Positions 36,510 to 48,624 are shown, counted from the stretch's first letter. The stretch: 64,000 bases of DNA from JAOPZW01 sp963788935 (GCA_963788935.1 CAWBIM010000017.1:248001-312000), one strand, 5' to 3'. Translations and numbers: made by a program. Notes: generated by a model not told the origin, from the letters alone.

Positions 36510-37834
36510 CGCTCGAGCCCCCGCAGCGCGCGGGCGGCCCGCGGCGCGTAGAGCGGCGAGAAGCGCGGGTTCGTCGCGAGCGCCCGTTGCAGCCAGGCGC
36601 GCGCCGCGGCGCGGTCGCCCGCCGCGCGCGCGGTCATGCCGGCGTGGTAGAGGAACATCGTGTCGCGCGAGTGCAGGCGCAGCGCGCGGTGGGCCCAGCG
36701 CAGGCCCTCACGCGGGCGGCCGGCGCGCGTGAGCGCCCACCCCAGCGCATCGGCCGAGCGAACGCTCGGCGCCTGCGCCCACGCGCGGCGCCCGAGCGCC
36801 ACGGCGCGCGCCGGGCTGCCGTGGTCGGCCTCGAAGAGCGCGAGATCGACGTCGGTGTTCACCCCGTTCGTCGCGAGCAGCCGCTGCTCGGCGCCGACGA
36901 GCGCGAGGTCGCGGCGCGCGTCGGCGCGGCGGCCGGCGGCGAGCTCCGTCTCCCCCAGCGCGACGACGTACTGCGGCAGCGGTAGGCGCGCGACGACGCC
37001 CGACAGCCGCCGGATCGCGGCGGGCAGGTCGCCGCGGGCCGCCTCGACACGAGCGAGGCCGGCGTCGGCGGCGGCGTAGCGCGGGACGAGCGCGAGCGCC
37101 TGCCGGTAGGCGAGGGCCGCGGCGTCGACGCGCCCGCGCGCGAGCTCGAGGTCACCGAGGAGCGCCTGCACGGAGGCGGTGTTCTCCGCCGTCCCGCTGC
37201 CGGCCGAGACGGCGAGCCGCATCGCGGCCGCGGCGCCGCGCAGGTCGCCGTGCAGTTCGCGGAAGTAGGAGACGCGCGCGTACGCGGCGAGGTCGGGCCG
37301 GCGGTCGACCATCTGCTGCAGCGCGGTGCCGGCGGCGCGGTAGCGGCCGAGCTCGACGAGCGCGTCGACGAGGACGCCGAAGGGCTTGTCGACGGCGGGC
37401 GCCGCGCGGCGGGCGGCGAGCGCGTCGCGCAGGGCGCCGCGGAAGTCGTGGCGCGAGGCCTCGAGCGCGGCGCGCTCGGTGAGCGCCGCCGGGTCGCCGG
37501 GGGCGAGACGCAGCGCGCGGGCGGTGAGCCGGTCGGCCTTGGCGTAGAAGGTCGCGTCGCCGGTCTCGCGGACCTTCTGGCGATAGGCGCCGGCGAGCAG
37601 CGTGTAGCCGTCGGCGCGCGTCGGCTGCGCGCGCACGGTCGCCTGGAGGATCGCGATGCGCTGGTCGGTCGTCGCGCCGGGGCGCGGCGCGTCGGGTGTC
37701 GCGGCGAGGCGTCGGGCGGCGCCCGTCGCCACCGGATCGCGGCCGGCGCCCATCACGACGACCAGGACCGCGAGCATCGCGGCGAACGACGCGGCCGCGG
37801 CGAGGAGTGGCGTGCGGGAGAGGGTGCGAGTCAT
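36506..37834 (-). CDS. Membrane-anchored TPR protein
   Basis: This is a 442-residue protein. The ATG at 37834 begins a short basic start and a hydrophobic helix (LLAAAASFAAMLAVLVVVMGAG, residues 9-30), so it is anchored with the bulk outside. The rest is about ten TPR-like helix pairs, for example TLLAGAYRQKVRETGDATFYAKADRL and AAARAWLQRALATNPRFSPLYAP. It probably scaffolds a protein complex. It is co-transcribed with the NicO-like transporter (ATGA overlap) and follows the DUF4331 gene. An unusual array of inverted repeats sits in its promoter region. Confidence 0.82.
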   Translation of the reverse strand: MTRTLSRTPLLAAAASFAAMLAVLVVVMGAGRDPVATGAARRLAATPDAPRPGATTDQRIAILQATVRAQPTRADGYTLLAGAYRQKVRETGDATFYAKADRLTARALRLAPGDPAALTERAALEASRHDFRGALRDALAARRAAPAVDKPFGVLVDALVELGRYRAAGTALQQMVDRRPDLAAYARVSYFRELHGDLRGAAAAMRLAVSAGSGTAENTASVQALLGDLELARGRVDAAALAYRQALALVPRYAAADAGLARVEAARGDLPAAIRRLSGVVARLPLPQYVVALGETELAAGRRADARRDLALVGAEQRLLATNGVNTDVDLALFEADHGSPARAVALGRRAWAQAPSVRSADALGWALTRAGRPREGLRWAHRALRLHSRDTMFLYHAGMTARAAGDRAAARAWLQRALATNPRFSPLYAPRAARALRGLER

Positions 37835-37883
37835 GGGAGGGCTCCGAGTGGCGGTCGGCAGACAGGACTGGATGGATTGCCGT

Positions 37884-37942
37884 TCCAACTACCGAGTTGG
37901 AGCGACCGACCGGAAAGTTGGATATTCCAATCAGCTGGTTGG
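37884..37942 (-). promoter_or_regulatory. Array of CCAA/TTGG inverted repeats upstream of the TPR gene
   Basis: Three inverted repeats stand in a row: TCCAACT-4-AGTTGGA (37884-37901), TTGGA-3-TCCAA (37918-37930) and CCAA-8-TTGG (37927-37942). The centres of the first two are about 31.5 bases apart, close to three helical turns. The block lies 50-110 bases upstream of the TPR start and is less GC-rich than its surroundings, as expected of an operator region. Confidence 0.55.
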
Positions 37943-37958
37943 GAAGACCCACCGGGGC

Positions 37959-37978
37959 GGGGGCGTCGCAGCGCCCCC
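37959..37978 (-). terminator. Candidate terminator of the DUF4331 gene
   Basis: GGGGGCG (37959-37965) pairs perfectly with CGCCCCC (37972-37978) around a 6-base loop, 24 bases past the DUF4331 stop. No U-tract follows. Confidence 0.45.
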
Positions 37979-38001
37979 ACCCCGACGGGTCCATCCGGGC
38001 C

Positions 38002-39474
38002 CTACGACCCCGCGGGGTCGGCGGGGGTCGGCGCGTGCTCCGGCTCGGAGCGCTTGAGCTGCGAGTCGAAGCCGGCCTTCGGTGCCGCGACGTAGGGGAA
38101 CGTCGCGCGGAACGGGACGTCGTTCTGGTCGACGCCGTCGCCCAGGGGCAGCTTGTTGCCCTTGAGGAACCCGCCGATCACGCGGAGCTCGATGTCCGTC
38201 ACGTCGTCGGCGAGCCGGCGGCCGTTCGGGAAGCCCTGCGTGTCGCCGGCGATGACGCCGAAACGGCTCGGCTTCGGGTTCACGGGCACGCCGAGGTTGA
38301 GCTTCAGCGTGTCGGTCGGCGGCGCGCCGGGACGGATCTGCGTGAGGCCGGGGATCCCGGTCAGCAGCGCCTGGACGATGTCCGTCCGGTTCGTCTCCGG
38401 CACGTTGAGGCCGGGGAACAGCACGTTGATGACCTTCGCGAGCTGCGGCGACAGGACGTACTTGCCGAAGTTCTTCAGGTCGTCGGACGGCTGCGTCGCG
38501 TTGAAGCGGTCCTTCTGGCCGAGCGGGATCACGACCTCGTTGACCAGCGGGTTGCCCAGGCGGCTGACCTGGACCTCGCCCTCGTCCTGGCCCTTGGCGC
38601 CCTCGTCCTGGAGCGTCTTCGTGCTCGGGCCGAAGCCGGGGGCGGCGGACACGGCGACGCGCTCACGGTTCGTCGACGCCCACACGCCGACGACGGCGTT
38701 CGGCGCCTTCGGGCCGCTCACGGGCTGCCGGTCGCGCGTGACCTCCGCCTCGGGGACCTGCAGCACGACCGAGTGCACGTTGTAGCCGGCGAGGTCGTCC
38801 TTGCCGCCGCCCGCGTTGCCGGTGCCCTTGCGGATGTTGATCGCGTCGAAGGTCGTGCCGAGGTCGACGAAGAACGGGTCGTCGGCCTGGCCGACGAACA
38901 CGCGGCCGCCGCCGTCGAGGTGCCGCACCGCGGCGCCCGCGACCGCGGGGTAGTTCGGGAACGTCTTCGGGCCGACGTTGTTCGGCGCGACCGGGAGGTC
39001 GGTGCCGAGCACCGTGTGCCCGGTCTCGTGACCGCCGCGGTACGTCTCGCGCACGACCGAGTACGTCTGCTGGATGTTCAGCTTCGGATCGCGGATCGAC
39101 GCCACGCCGGGCAGCGCGTACAGGAACGAGTTCTTGTCGATCACCTTCGTCTTGAACTTGAAGCGGTAGCGCACGTCGGGCCGCCCGTCACCGCTGTTGT
39201 CGACGTTGAGGTAGTAGGCCGCGCGGTCGTCGAACCGGTAGAAGTTCGGGCCGCCGGCCGGGTCCTCGAACGGGATCCAGTTCGCGACGATCGTGAGCGC
39301 GTTCGGGGCGTCGGCCGCCTTGAACGCGTAGACATCGGTGTCGTCCGCGGTCGGATCGACCGAGGACAGCGGGGCTTCGCGGTGGCTCGAGCCGGAGCTC
39401 AGGGTGACCGCCAGCGCGCCCGCGCCGATGGCGGCGAGCAACGCCGCCAGGAGGGCTGGGAGCTTTCGCACCAT
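38002..39474 (-). CDS. DUF4331 family secreted protein
   Basis: This is a 490-residue protein. I chose the ATG at 39474, with AAGGAG nine bases upstream, over a TTG at 39483. A signal peptide (residues 1-28) is followed by SSHREAPLSSVDPTADDTDVYAF, the DUF4331 opening with its SHREAP motif. Later blocks include NIQQTYSVVRE, FVGQADDPFFVDL, NEVVIPLGQKDRFN and DDVTDIELRVIGG. The function of the family is unknown. Its position next to TPR and NicO-like genes repeats an arrangement I recall from other genomes and hints at an envelope metal role. Confidence 0.92.
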   Translation of the reverse strand: MVRKLPALLAALLAAIGAGALAVTLSSGSSHREAPLSSVDPTADDTDVYAFKAADAPNALTIVANWIPFEDPAGGPNFYRFDDRAAYYLNVDNSGDGRPDVRYRFKFKTKVIDKNSFLYALPGVASIRDPKLNIQQTYSVVRETYRGGHETGHTVLGTDLPVAPNNVGPKTFPNYPAVAGAAVRHLDGGGRVFVGQADDPFFVDLGTTFDAINIRKGTGNAGGGKDDLAGYNVHSVVLQVPEAEVTRDRQPVSGPKAPNAVVGVWASTNRERVAVSAAPGFGPSTKTLQDEGAKGQDEGEVQVSRLGNPLVNEVVIPLGQKDRFNATQPSDDLKNFGKYVLSPQLAKVINVLFPGLNVPETNRTDIVQALLTGIPGLTQIRPGAPPTDTLKLNLGVPVNPKPSRFGVIAGDTQGFPNGRRLADDVTDIELRVIGGFLKGNKLPLGDGVDQNDVPFRATFPYVAAPKAGFDSQLKRSEPEHAPTPADPAGS

Positions 39475-39648
39475 GCCGGACAACTCCTTCGGATGAGGTC
39501 GGTGGACGCCAGGTCCTTGCGCGCGAACTCGTCCGGCGGATCACTAAAAGTCCCTGCAAATCGACGTGTTCTGCAAGACCGCCGCAGGTGCGACCGCCTC
39601 GCAACAGCTGGAGTCGGAGCGGAAGCCGACGAAACGCCGGCCGGCGGC

Positions 39649-40704
39649 TCAGCGCAGGAAGGTCGCGTCCGTCGCCAGGCGCCGGGCGGCGGCGGCGATC
39701 AGGCGCGCGCTGTTCTCGATGTCGGCGAGGTCGACCATCTCGACCGGCGAGTGCATGTAGCGCAGCGGGAGCCCGATGAGGCCGCACGGCACGCCGCCCG
39801 CGGCGAGGTGCATCGCGTCGGCGTCGGTGCCGGTGTGGCGCCCGGACGCCGCGACGGTGTACGGGATCCCCTCGGCCTCGGCCGTGTCGTAGAGCAGCTC
39901 GAAGACCTTCGGGTTGAGGTTCGACCCGCGCTCGATCACCGGGCCCGAGCCGAACGGATGACTGCCGAGCTCGTTGACGTCGATGCCCGGCGCGTCGGTG
40001 GCGTGGGTCACGTCGACGACGATCGCGAGGTCCGGCTTGAGCGAGAACGCCGTCGTGGCCGCGCCGCCGAACGTCGTCTCCTCCTGGACGACGGCCACGG
40101 CGACCACGTCGCCCGGCGCGCCGCCCGCGTCGGCGACCAGCCGTGCGGCCTCGTAGGCGACGTAGCAGCCCAGGCGGTTGTCCATCGAGCGCGACGCCGC
40201 GCGGCCGTTGGGCAGCTCGAAGGGCTCGCCGGAGATCACGGCGACGTCGCCGACGCGGACCAGCCCGCGGGCCTCGTCGGCGTCCTTCGCGCCGACGTCG
40301 ATGTGCAGGTCCTTGAGCTCGGCGACCTTCTTGCGCTCGTCGTCCTTGAGCAGATGGATCGGCTTCTTGCCGATGACCCCGGGGACGACCCCGTCGCGCG
40401 TGGCGACCTCGACGCGCTGGCCGACGAGGATCTGCGGGTCCCAGCCGCCGACGCCGCTGAAGCGCAGGAAGCCCTTGTCGTCGATGTGGGTGACGATGAG
40501 CCCGATCTCGTCGATGTGCCCGACGATCGCGAGCGTCGGCCCGCCGCCCGTCCCCTTGACCCGCGCCCACGAGGAGCCCATGACGTCGTTGGTCACCTCG
40601 GCGAACGCTCCGGCGGCCTCGCGCCACACCTCGGCGGGCGCCGTCTCGTAGCCCGACGGGCCGGTCGCGGTGAGCAGGGAGCGCAGGACGGGAGGGATGG
40701 CCAT
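39649..40704 (-). CDS. M42 family metallo-aminopeptidase
   Basis: This is a 351-residue cytoplasmic enzyme of family M42 (glutamyl/deblocking aminopeptidase, TET-like). Metal and catalytic residues are visible: His63 and Asp65 (VGHIDEIG), Asp175 (RSMDNRLG), Glu208-Glu209 (QEETTFGG), an Asp in VVDVTHATD and a His in LRYMHSPVEM. Members form large peptide-trimming assemblies. The ATG at 40704 precedes MAIPPVLRSLLTATGPSGYE. It stands alone, divergent from the protease gene. Confidence 0.92.
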   Translation of the reverse strand: MAIPPVLRSLLTATGPSGYETAPAEVWREAAGAFAEVTNDVMGSSWARVKGTGGGPTLAIVGHIDEIGLIVTHIDDKGFLRFSGVGGWDPQILVGQRVEVATRDGVVPGVIGKKPIHLLKDDERKKVAELKDLHIDVGAKDADEARGLVRVGDVAVISGEPFELPNGRAASRSMDNRLGCYVAYEAARLVADAGGAPGDVVAVAVVQEETTFGGAATTAFSLKPDLAIVVDVTHATDAPGIDVNELGSHPFGSGPVIERGSNLNPKVFELLYDTAEAEGIPYTVAASGRHTGTDADAMHLAAGGVPCGLIGLPLRYMHSPVEMVDLADIENSARLIAAAARRLATDATFLR

Positions 40705-40827
40705 GGCGCCGGAGCCTAGTACGCATGTTGCGGCGGCCCGTTCAGGCGCCTCGGCGGTCGGCGCAAGTTGCAGGCGGCACGTGCGTTGTGGCTCGCATCA
40801 CCGTCGAGCGCCTCCGGAGACCCCGCC

Positions 40828-41653
40828 ATGCACCGTCGTGTCCTGTCCCTCCTCCTCCTCGCCGTCCTCGCCCTCTGCGCGACCGGCGCTGCGCCGGCCT
40901 CGGCCGCTCCCACATGGGCCCCGGCCGCGAGCGCGACGATCCACCCGGGCGTGCAGGTCCACACGGACGGCGCGCAGTGCACGGCCAACTTCGTGTTCTG
41001 GGACGCCGCGAACGTGTACCTCGGGCAGGCGGCGCACTGCTCGGGCACGGGCTCCTCGACGGACACCGACGGCTGCACGTCGGCCTCGCTCCCGGTCGGC
41101 ACGCCGGTCGACATCACCGGCGCCGGCCGGCCCGGCACCCTCGTCTACAACTCCTGGCTCACGATGCAGGCGCTCGGCGAGTCCGACCCCGACACGTGCG
41201 CCTTCAACGACCTCGCACTCGTGCGCATCGACCCGGCCGACGTCGCGAAGCGTCAATCCCTCGATCCCGTTCTGGGGCGGGCCGACCGGCGTCGACGGAG
41301 ACGGGACGCGCGCGGGCGACAAGGTGCTGAGCTTCGGCAACTCCGAGCTGCGCGGCGGGGTCGAGGCGCTCGGGCCGAAGGAGGGGCTGAGCCTGGGCGA
41401 CGACGGCGGCGGCTGGTCGCACACGGTCTACACCGTGACCCCGGGCATCCCGGGCGACTCGGGCAGCGCGTTCCTGGACCGGACCGGTCAGGCGCTCGGC
41501 GTCCTGTCGACCGTGGCGATCGCGCCGCTGGCGGGGAGCAACGGCGTCGGCGACCTCGCCCACGAGCTCGCCTACCTCGCCGCCCACACGAGCTTCGCCG
41601 TCACGCTCGCGAACGGCACCGAGCCCTTCCGGGGACCGCTGCTGCCCGTGTGA
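40828..41653 (+). pseudogene. Secreted trypsin-like serine protease, one frameshift
   Basis: The restored product is about 274 residues. A signal peptide (MHRRVLSLLLLAVLALCATGAAPASA) exports it. The chymotrypsin-fold triad is visible: His in GQAAHCSG, Asp in FNDLALVRID and Ser in PGDSGSAF, with the latter in a second frame after a break near 41252. Removing one C there restores KVNPSIPFWGGPTG. Four or more cysteines suggest disulfides. The substrate is unknown. The single shift leaves the gene otherwise intact. Confidence 0.8.
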
Positions 41654-41834
41654 CCCGCGGTCGCGTGCCCAGGGCCGAAGGCTCCTCAGGGCGGCACAGC
41701 ACTACGCTGACGCGTGGCGGCGCGCCGACCTCACCCCCCGACGGCGCGTCGTCCTTGGGCGGCCCCCGGCGCATGATGCGTCCGGGGGCTACCCGTACGC
41801 GCCCCTGTCCCGGGAATGAGAGGATTCCGGTTCG

Positions 41835-42242
41835 ATGATTCGGGTCCTCGTGGTCGACGACCACCCGGTGCTCCGGGCGGGGCTCGAGGCGGTCCTCCGC
41901 GCCGAGCCGGGATTCGTGTGCGTGGGCGTCGCCGCCGACGGCGCCGAGATGAGCCGCGTGCTGCACCGCACGGCGCCCGACGTGGTCGTGCTCGACCGTC
42001 GGCTCGGGGACGAGGACGGCCTCGCGCTCTGCGCGACCGTGCGCTCGCAGCCCGACGCGCCCGAGGTCGTCATCTACACCGCCGACGACAGCCCGGACAT
42101 GGACCGCCGCGCCCGGGCCGCCGGGGCGTGCGGCGCCGTCGCCAAGGAACGCGACATCGGCGAGCTGTTCGACGCGCTGCGCCTCGCGGTGCGACGACGC
42201 GCGGGCTCGGGCGCCGGGGCCGTCAGCCGCGTGCTGCGCTGA
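41835..42242 (+). CDS. Stand-alone receiver domain protein
   Basis: This is a 135-residue CheY/NarL-type receiver with no output domain. The acidic pair is at Asp8-Asp9 (VVDDHP) and the phosphoacceptor is Asp54 (VVVLDRRLGDEDG). The conserved lysine appears in AVAKERD. It probably acts through protein contact. It is convergent with the gene for a type II secretion N-domain/coiled-coil protein, eight bases away. Confidence 0.9.
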   Translation: MIRVLVVDDHPVLRAGLEAVLRAEPGFVCVGVAADGAEMSRVLHRTAPDVVVLDRRLGDEDGLALCATVRSQPDAPEVVIYTADDSPDMDRRARAAGACGAVAKERDIGELFDALRLAVRRRAGSGAGAVSRVLR

Positions 42243-42250
42243 CGACCGGG

Positions 42251-44988
42251 CTACTCCGTCAAGGCGTCGCGGATCGCGTCGAGCGTCGCCTGCGCGCGGA
42301 CGAGGTCGAAACGCGCCCGCCGCTCCTCGGCCCGCGCGGTCGCGAGCTCGGTGCGGACCTCGTCGAGATGCGCGGCGCGCGCCTCGGCGTCGCGGCGCGC
42401 GCCGGCCTCGCGCTCGAGGTCGGCGGCGAGCCGCCCGGCCCGCTCGGCCGCCTCGGCGGCCCGGCGCTCGGCGTCGGCGGCGCGGCCCTCGGCATCGGTG
42501 GCGCGGGACTCGGCGCCGTGGAGGCGGGTCTCGGCGGAGCGCCGCCCCTCGGCGGCCTCGCGCGCCTCGCCCTCGGCGGCGTCGGCGCGGGTCTGCAGGT
42601 CCGTCGCCCGCCGCTCGGCGTCCTCGGCGCCGCGCTGCGCGTCGGCGAGCCGGCGTTCGGCGTCGTCGGCGCGGGTCTGGGCGTCGGCGAGCCGCCGCTC
42701 GGCGTCGTCGGCGCGGGTCTGCAGCTCGGCCCGGACGCGCTCGTCGGCCTCCGCGCGGGACTGGATCTCGGTCGCACGCCGCTCGGCATCGACGGCGCGG
42801 CGCTGCGCGTCGGCAAGCCGGCCCTCGGCGCCCTCGGCGCGGGTCCGCAACTCGGCCCGCCCGCGCTCGGCGTCCTCGACGCGAGCCTGCAACTCGGCCC
42901 GGCCGCGCTCGGCGTCCTCGGCGCGGGTCTGCAGCTCGGCCCGGCCCCCGCTCGGCGTCTCCTCGGCGCGGGTCTGCAACTCGGCCCGGCCCCGCTCGGC
43001 GTCTTCGGCGCGGGTCTGCAACTCGGCCCGCCCCCGCTCGGCGTCCTCGACGCGAGTCTGCAACTCGGCCCGGCCCGCTCGGCGTCCTCGGCGCGCCGCC
43101 GCAGCTCGCCGGCGTCGTCTGCGCGTCGCGAGGCGTCGGCGGCGCGGCGGTCGGCGTCTTCGGCGCGGCCCTGAAGGTCGGTGGCGCGGCGTTCGGCGTC
43201 GGCCGCTCGCGTCTCGAGGTCGCTGGTGCGGCGGTCGGCGTCGTCGGCCTGGCGCCGGGCATCGCTCGCGCGTCGCTCGGCCTCGTCGACCGCGCGCTGC
43301 AGATCGCTGCTCCGGCGGTCGGCGTCGTCGAGACGGCGCTCCAGGTCTCGGGCGCGGTCGGCGTCCGCGGCGGCGCGGGCCTCGGCGTCGGCCAGGCGCG
43401 ACTCCGCCGACGTCCGGGCATCGGTCGCCGCCGTCGCGCGTCGCTCGCGCGTCGTCGGCGGCGCGCCGCAGATCGTCCGCGCGCCGCTCGCCCTCGTCGG
43501 CCGCGCGCCGCAGGTCGTCCGCCCGCGCCTTGGCGTCGTCGAGCCGCGCGCCGCAGGTCATCCGCGCGGCGGTCGGCCTCGTCCAGGCGGCGCTGCAGGT
43601 CGTCGGCGCGCTCGTCGGCCGCCACGGCGCGCGCCTCGGCGGCCCGGGCGCGCTCGAGCGCGTCGGCCTCGCGGGCCTCGAGCTCCCGCCGGCGGTCGTC
43701 ATCGTCAGGCGCGTCCTCGTCGCCGGCGCTCGTCAGCAGATCGCGCAGCGCGGCGAGCTCGGTCTCGGCCTCGTCGGCGCGTGCGGCCGCGGACCGGAGC
43801 TGAGCCTCGGTCGCATCCGCGCGCTCGAGTGCCGTGCGGGTGCGGGCCTCGGCGGCCGCCGCCTCCTGGAGCGCGTCCCGGGCGCGGGCCTCCGCGGACT
43901 CGGCGCGGTCGACGACCGCGTCCATCCGCGCGTCGCCCGCGCGGGCCGCGGCCTCGACGCCGCGCATCCGCTCCTCGGCCGCCGCGAGCCGGCCGCGCAC
44001 GGTCGTCAGCTCGGACTCCGCCGCCTCGGCGCGCTCGAGGGCGGCGCCGACGCGGACGTCGGCCGCCTCCGCGCGGGCGTCGGCACCGCGGCCGATCTCC
44101 TCCGCCGCCGCCGCGCGGGACTCGGCCGCCGCCGCGCGGCGCGCCGTCGCGTCCAGCTGCCCGCGCACGTCCTCGAGCTCGCGGCCGATCGTCTGGGCCT
44201 GGCCGTCCCCGGCCCGGGCCGCCGCCACCACGGCCTCGGCCTCGGTCGCCGCCGACCGCGCGCGGTCGAGCTCGTTGCGCAGGCGCTGGAGCTCCGACCG
44301 GGCCGCGCCCAGGCTGCCCTCGAGATCCTCGCGCTCGCGGGCGCGCTCGGCCCGCTCGCGCTCGAGCGCCACAGCCGCCGCAGCCTCCGCGGCGTCGTCT
44401 CGCGCGGGCGCCGCCGGGCCCGCCGCGACGACAGACCCAGCCGGGGCGGCATCGACCTCGGCGGGTGCGACCGGCGTCCGACTCGCCGCCGCCTCGATCA
44501 GCCGCCGCAGCGCCGACCGCGGCGCGACGACGGGCACGACCTCGCGGCCCGTGACCTGCGCCACGACTCCGAGCCCGGGCCCCGCCGGATCGGCGACGCG
44601 CCACGAGCAGGGCCGCGCCCGCGCGGCCGACGGGCAGCGCCTCGGCGCGCAGCGCGGTCGCGACGTCGACGAGCGCCGCGGCCTCCCCGTCGACGCGGAA
44701 CGCGCCCGGGTCGATCCGGTCCAGCCCGTAGCGCTCGGCCAGTGCGTGCCCGAGCTGCTCGTCGTCGAGCACGCCGGTGCGCACGAGCACCTCCTCGGCC
44801 CGTCCGCCCGACGCGCGCGCCGCCTCGACGGCCGCCTTCACGGCGTCCTCGGACGCGAGCCCGAGCTCGACGACGACGTCCGTCACGAACCGTGGGGCCG
44901 GCGCACGCGAGGCCGGCGGGAGCAGTCCGGGCAGGGCGAAGCCGCCGGCCTCGCCGGCGGCGGCGGCGTGTTCCATGAGCTCGCTCAT
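42251..44988 (-). pseudogene. T2SS/T4P ATPase N-terminal-domain protein with giant coiled coil, frameshifted
   Basis: The restored product is about 911 residues. Residues about 30-165 match the GspE/PilB N-terminal (MshEN-like) domain: VTDVVVELGLASEDAVKAAV, LVRTGVLDDEQLGHALAERYGL, then VADPAGPGLGVVAQVTGREVVPVVAPRSALRRLI. No ATPase domain follows. Instead comes an unbroken Ala/Arg/Glu coiled coil of about 700 residues with 14-residue repeats. Shifts lie near 44604, 43555, 43445 and 43076. The N-domain could bind a secretion or pilus platform, or a cyclic nucleotide, with the coil as a spacer. Confidence 0.7.
42880..43090 (-). repeat. Tandem 42-bp repeats encoding a 14-residue coiled-coil unit
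   Basis: At least five consecutive units encode variants of AELQTRAEDAERGR. Comparing copies shows one with C3 where the others have C4 (near 43076), which breaks the frame, and one with C5 plus two extra bases (near 42952-42966), which keeps it. Confidence 0.75.
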
Positions 44989-45127
44989 GTCACCCGCGCC
45001 CGGGCGCCTACCCGACGTGCCGATCCATATAGACAGATGGTCGGGCGCCGGCGGCCCGGCCTTGAGCCGCCGCGGACGAATTCGACGCCTCGCGGCGGCC
45101 CGAGCGGACCGATGAACGACCCGCGCG

Positions 45128-47953
<2,826 letters not shown>

Positions 47954-47980
47954 GTCAGGTCTCCTGGGGAGGTCTCGGGT

Positions 47981-48394
47981 TCAGGTCGCGTCGGCGGGCA
48001 ACAGCACGAAGGGCTGCCCGTCGGGCGTGGTCAGGGAACGGAAGTGGTCGAGGTCCAACGTGGCGATGCGGTCGGTGCGCAGGCGTCCGGCGAGCGCCAC
48101 GAGCGACGCGTCCGTGAGGCCGATCTCGGGGTGCGCGTCGGCGATGGCGATCGTCTCGACCATCGCGTCGGCCCACCAGCGGATGGCATAGGCGCCGCTG
48201 CGCAGGTCGTCCCACAGGCCACGGTTGAAGGCCGGGCCGAGGCCCGTGGCGACGCGGTCCATCTCCGCGACGGCAAGGGGTGAGGTGACGAGGTCGTCGT
48301 CCAGCGTCTCGATGAAGTGTCGTACCCGCTCGTGGTCGCGATCGCGCGCGCGCATCAGCGCGACGACGATCGAGGTGTCGACCACGACGGCCAT
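47981..48394 (-). CDS. vapC: PIN-domain toxin of VapC type
   Basis: This is a 137-residue PIN-domain ribonuclease. The acidic Mg-binding residues are in place: Asp6 (VVVDTSIVVAL), Glu44 (AVAEMDRV), Asp95 (GLTDASLVALA), and Asp114 and Asp116 (ATLDLDHF). VapC toxins cut tRNA or rRNA and stop translation until bound by antitoxin. The ATG overlaps the stop of the antitoxin gene (ATGA), the usual arrangement. Confidence 0.92.
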   Translation of the reverse strand: MAVVVDTSIVVALMRARDRDHERVRHFIETLDDDLVTSPLAVAEMDRVATGLGPAFNRGLWDDLRSGAYAIRWWADAMVETIAIADAHPEIGLTDASLVALAGRLRTDRIATLDLDHFRSLTTPDGQPFVLLPADAT

Positions 48395-48612
48395 CAGGCC
48401 CGCAGGCCGAGGAGGTGCTCGTCGCGGCGGGCGAGGTCGGGCGGGCCGTCGTCGTGGAGGCCGATCGCCTGCGGACGGCGGCGCGGCGGCCGCTGCACGG
48501 CCCCGGCGAGCGTCCGGCGGATGAACTCGGCCTTCGTGATGCCCTCGTCCTCGGCCCGCCGGGCGAGCGCCTCGTCCAGCTCGGGTTCGAGGTACACGCT
48601 CGTCTTCTTCAC
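48394..48612 (-). CDS. vapB: Ribbon-helix-helix antitoxin of VapB type
   Basis: This is a 72-residue protein with a GTG start at 48612. The N-terminus KKTSVYLEPELDEALARRAEDEGITKAEFIRRTL is a typical ribbon-helix-helix DNA-binding domain. The C-terminal tail (DDGPPDLARRDEHLLGL) should wrap and inhibit VapC. A perfect palindrome overlaps its start codon, fitting autorepression by the VapBC complex. Confidence 0.9.
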   Translation of the reverse strand: MKKTSVYLEPELDEALARRAEDEGITKAEFIRRTLAGAVQRPPRRRPQAIGLHDDGPPDLARRDEHLLGLRA

Positions 48613-48624
48613 CCTACGTAGGGT
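48611..48624 (-). promoter_or_regulatory. Operator palindrome at the vapB start
   Basis: ACCCTACGTAGGGT is a perfect 14-bp palindrome sharing two bases with the vapB GTG codon. A repressor here would block the initiation region, as expected for toxin-antitoxin autoregulation. The position leaves little room for a Shine-Dalgarno site, so the transcript may be leaderless. Confidence 0.7.

Noticed and set aside
41816..43174. A Gly/Leu-rich plus-strand frame with regular GLGLG-like repeats
   Set aside because: The apparent repeats mirror the coiled-coil repeats encoded on the other strand.
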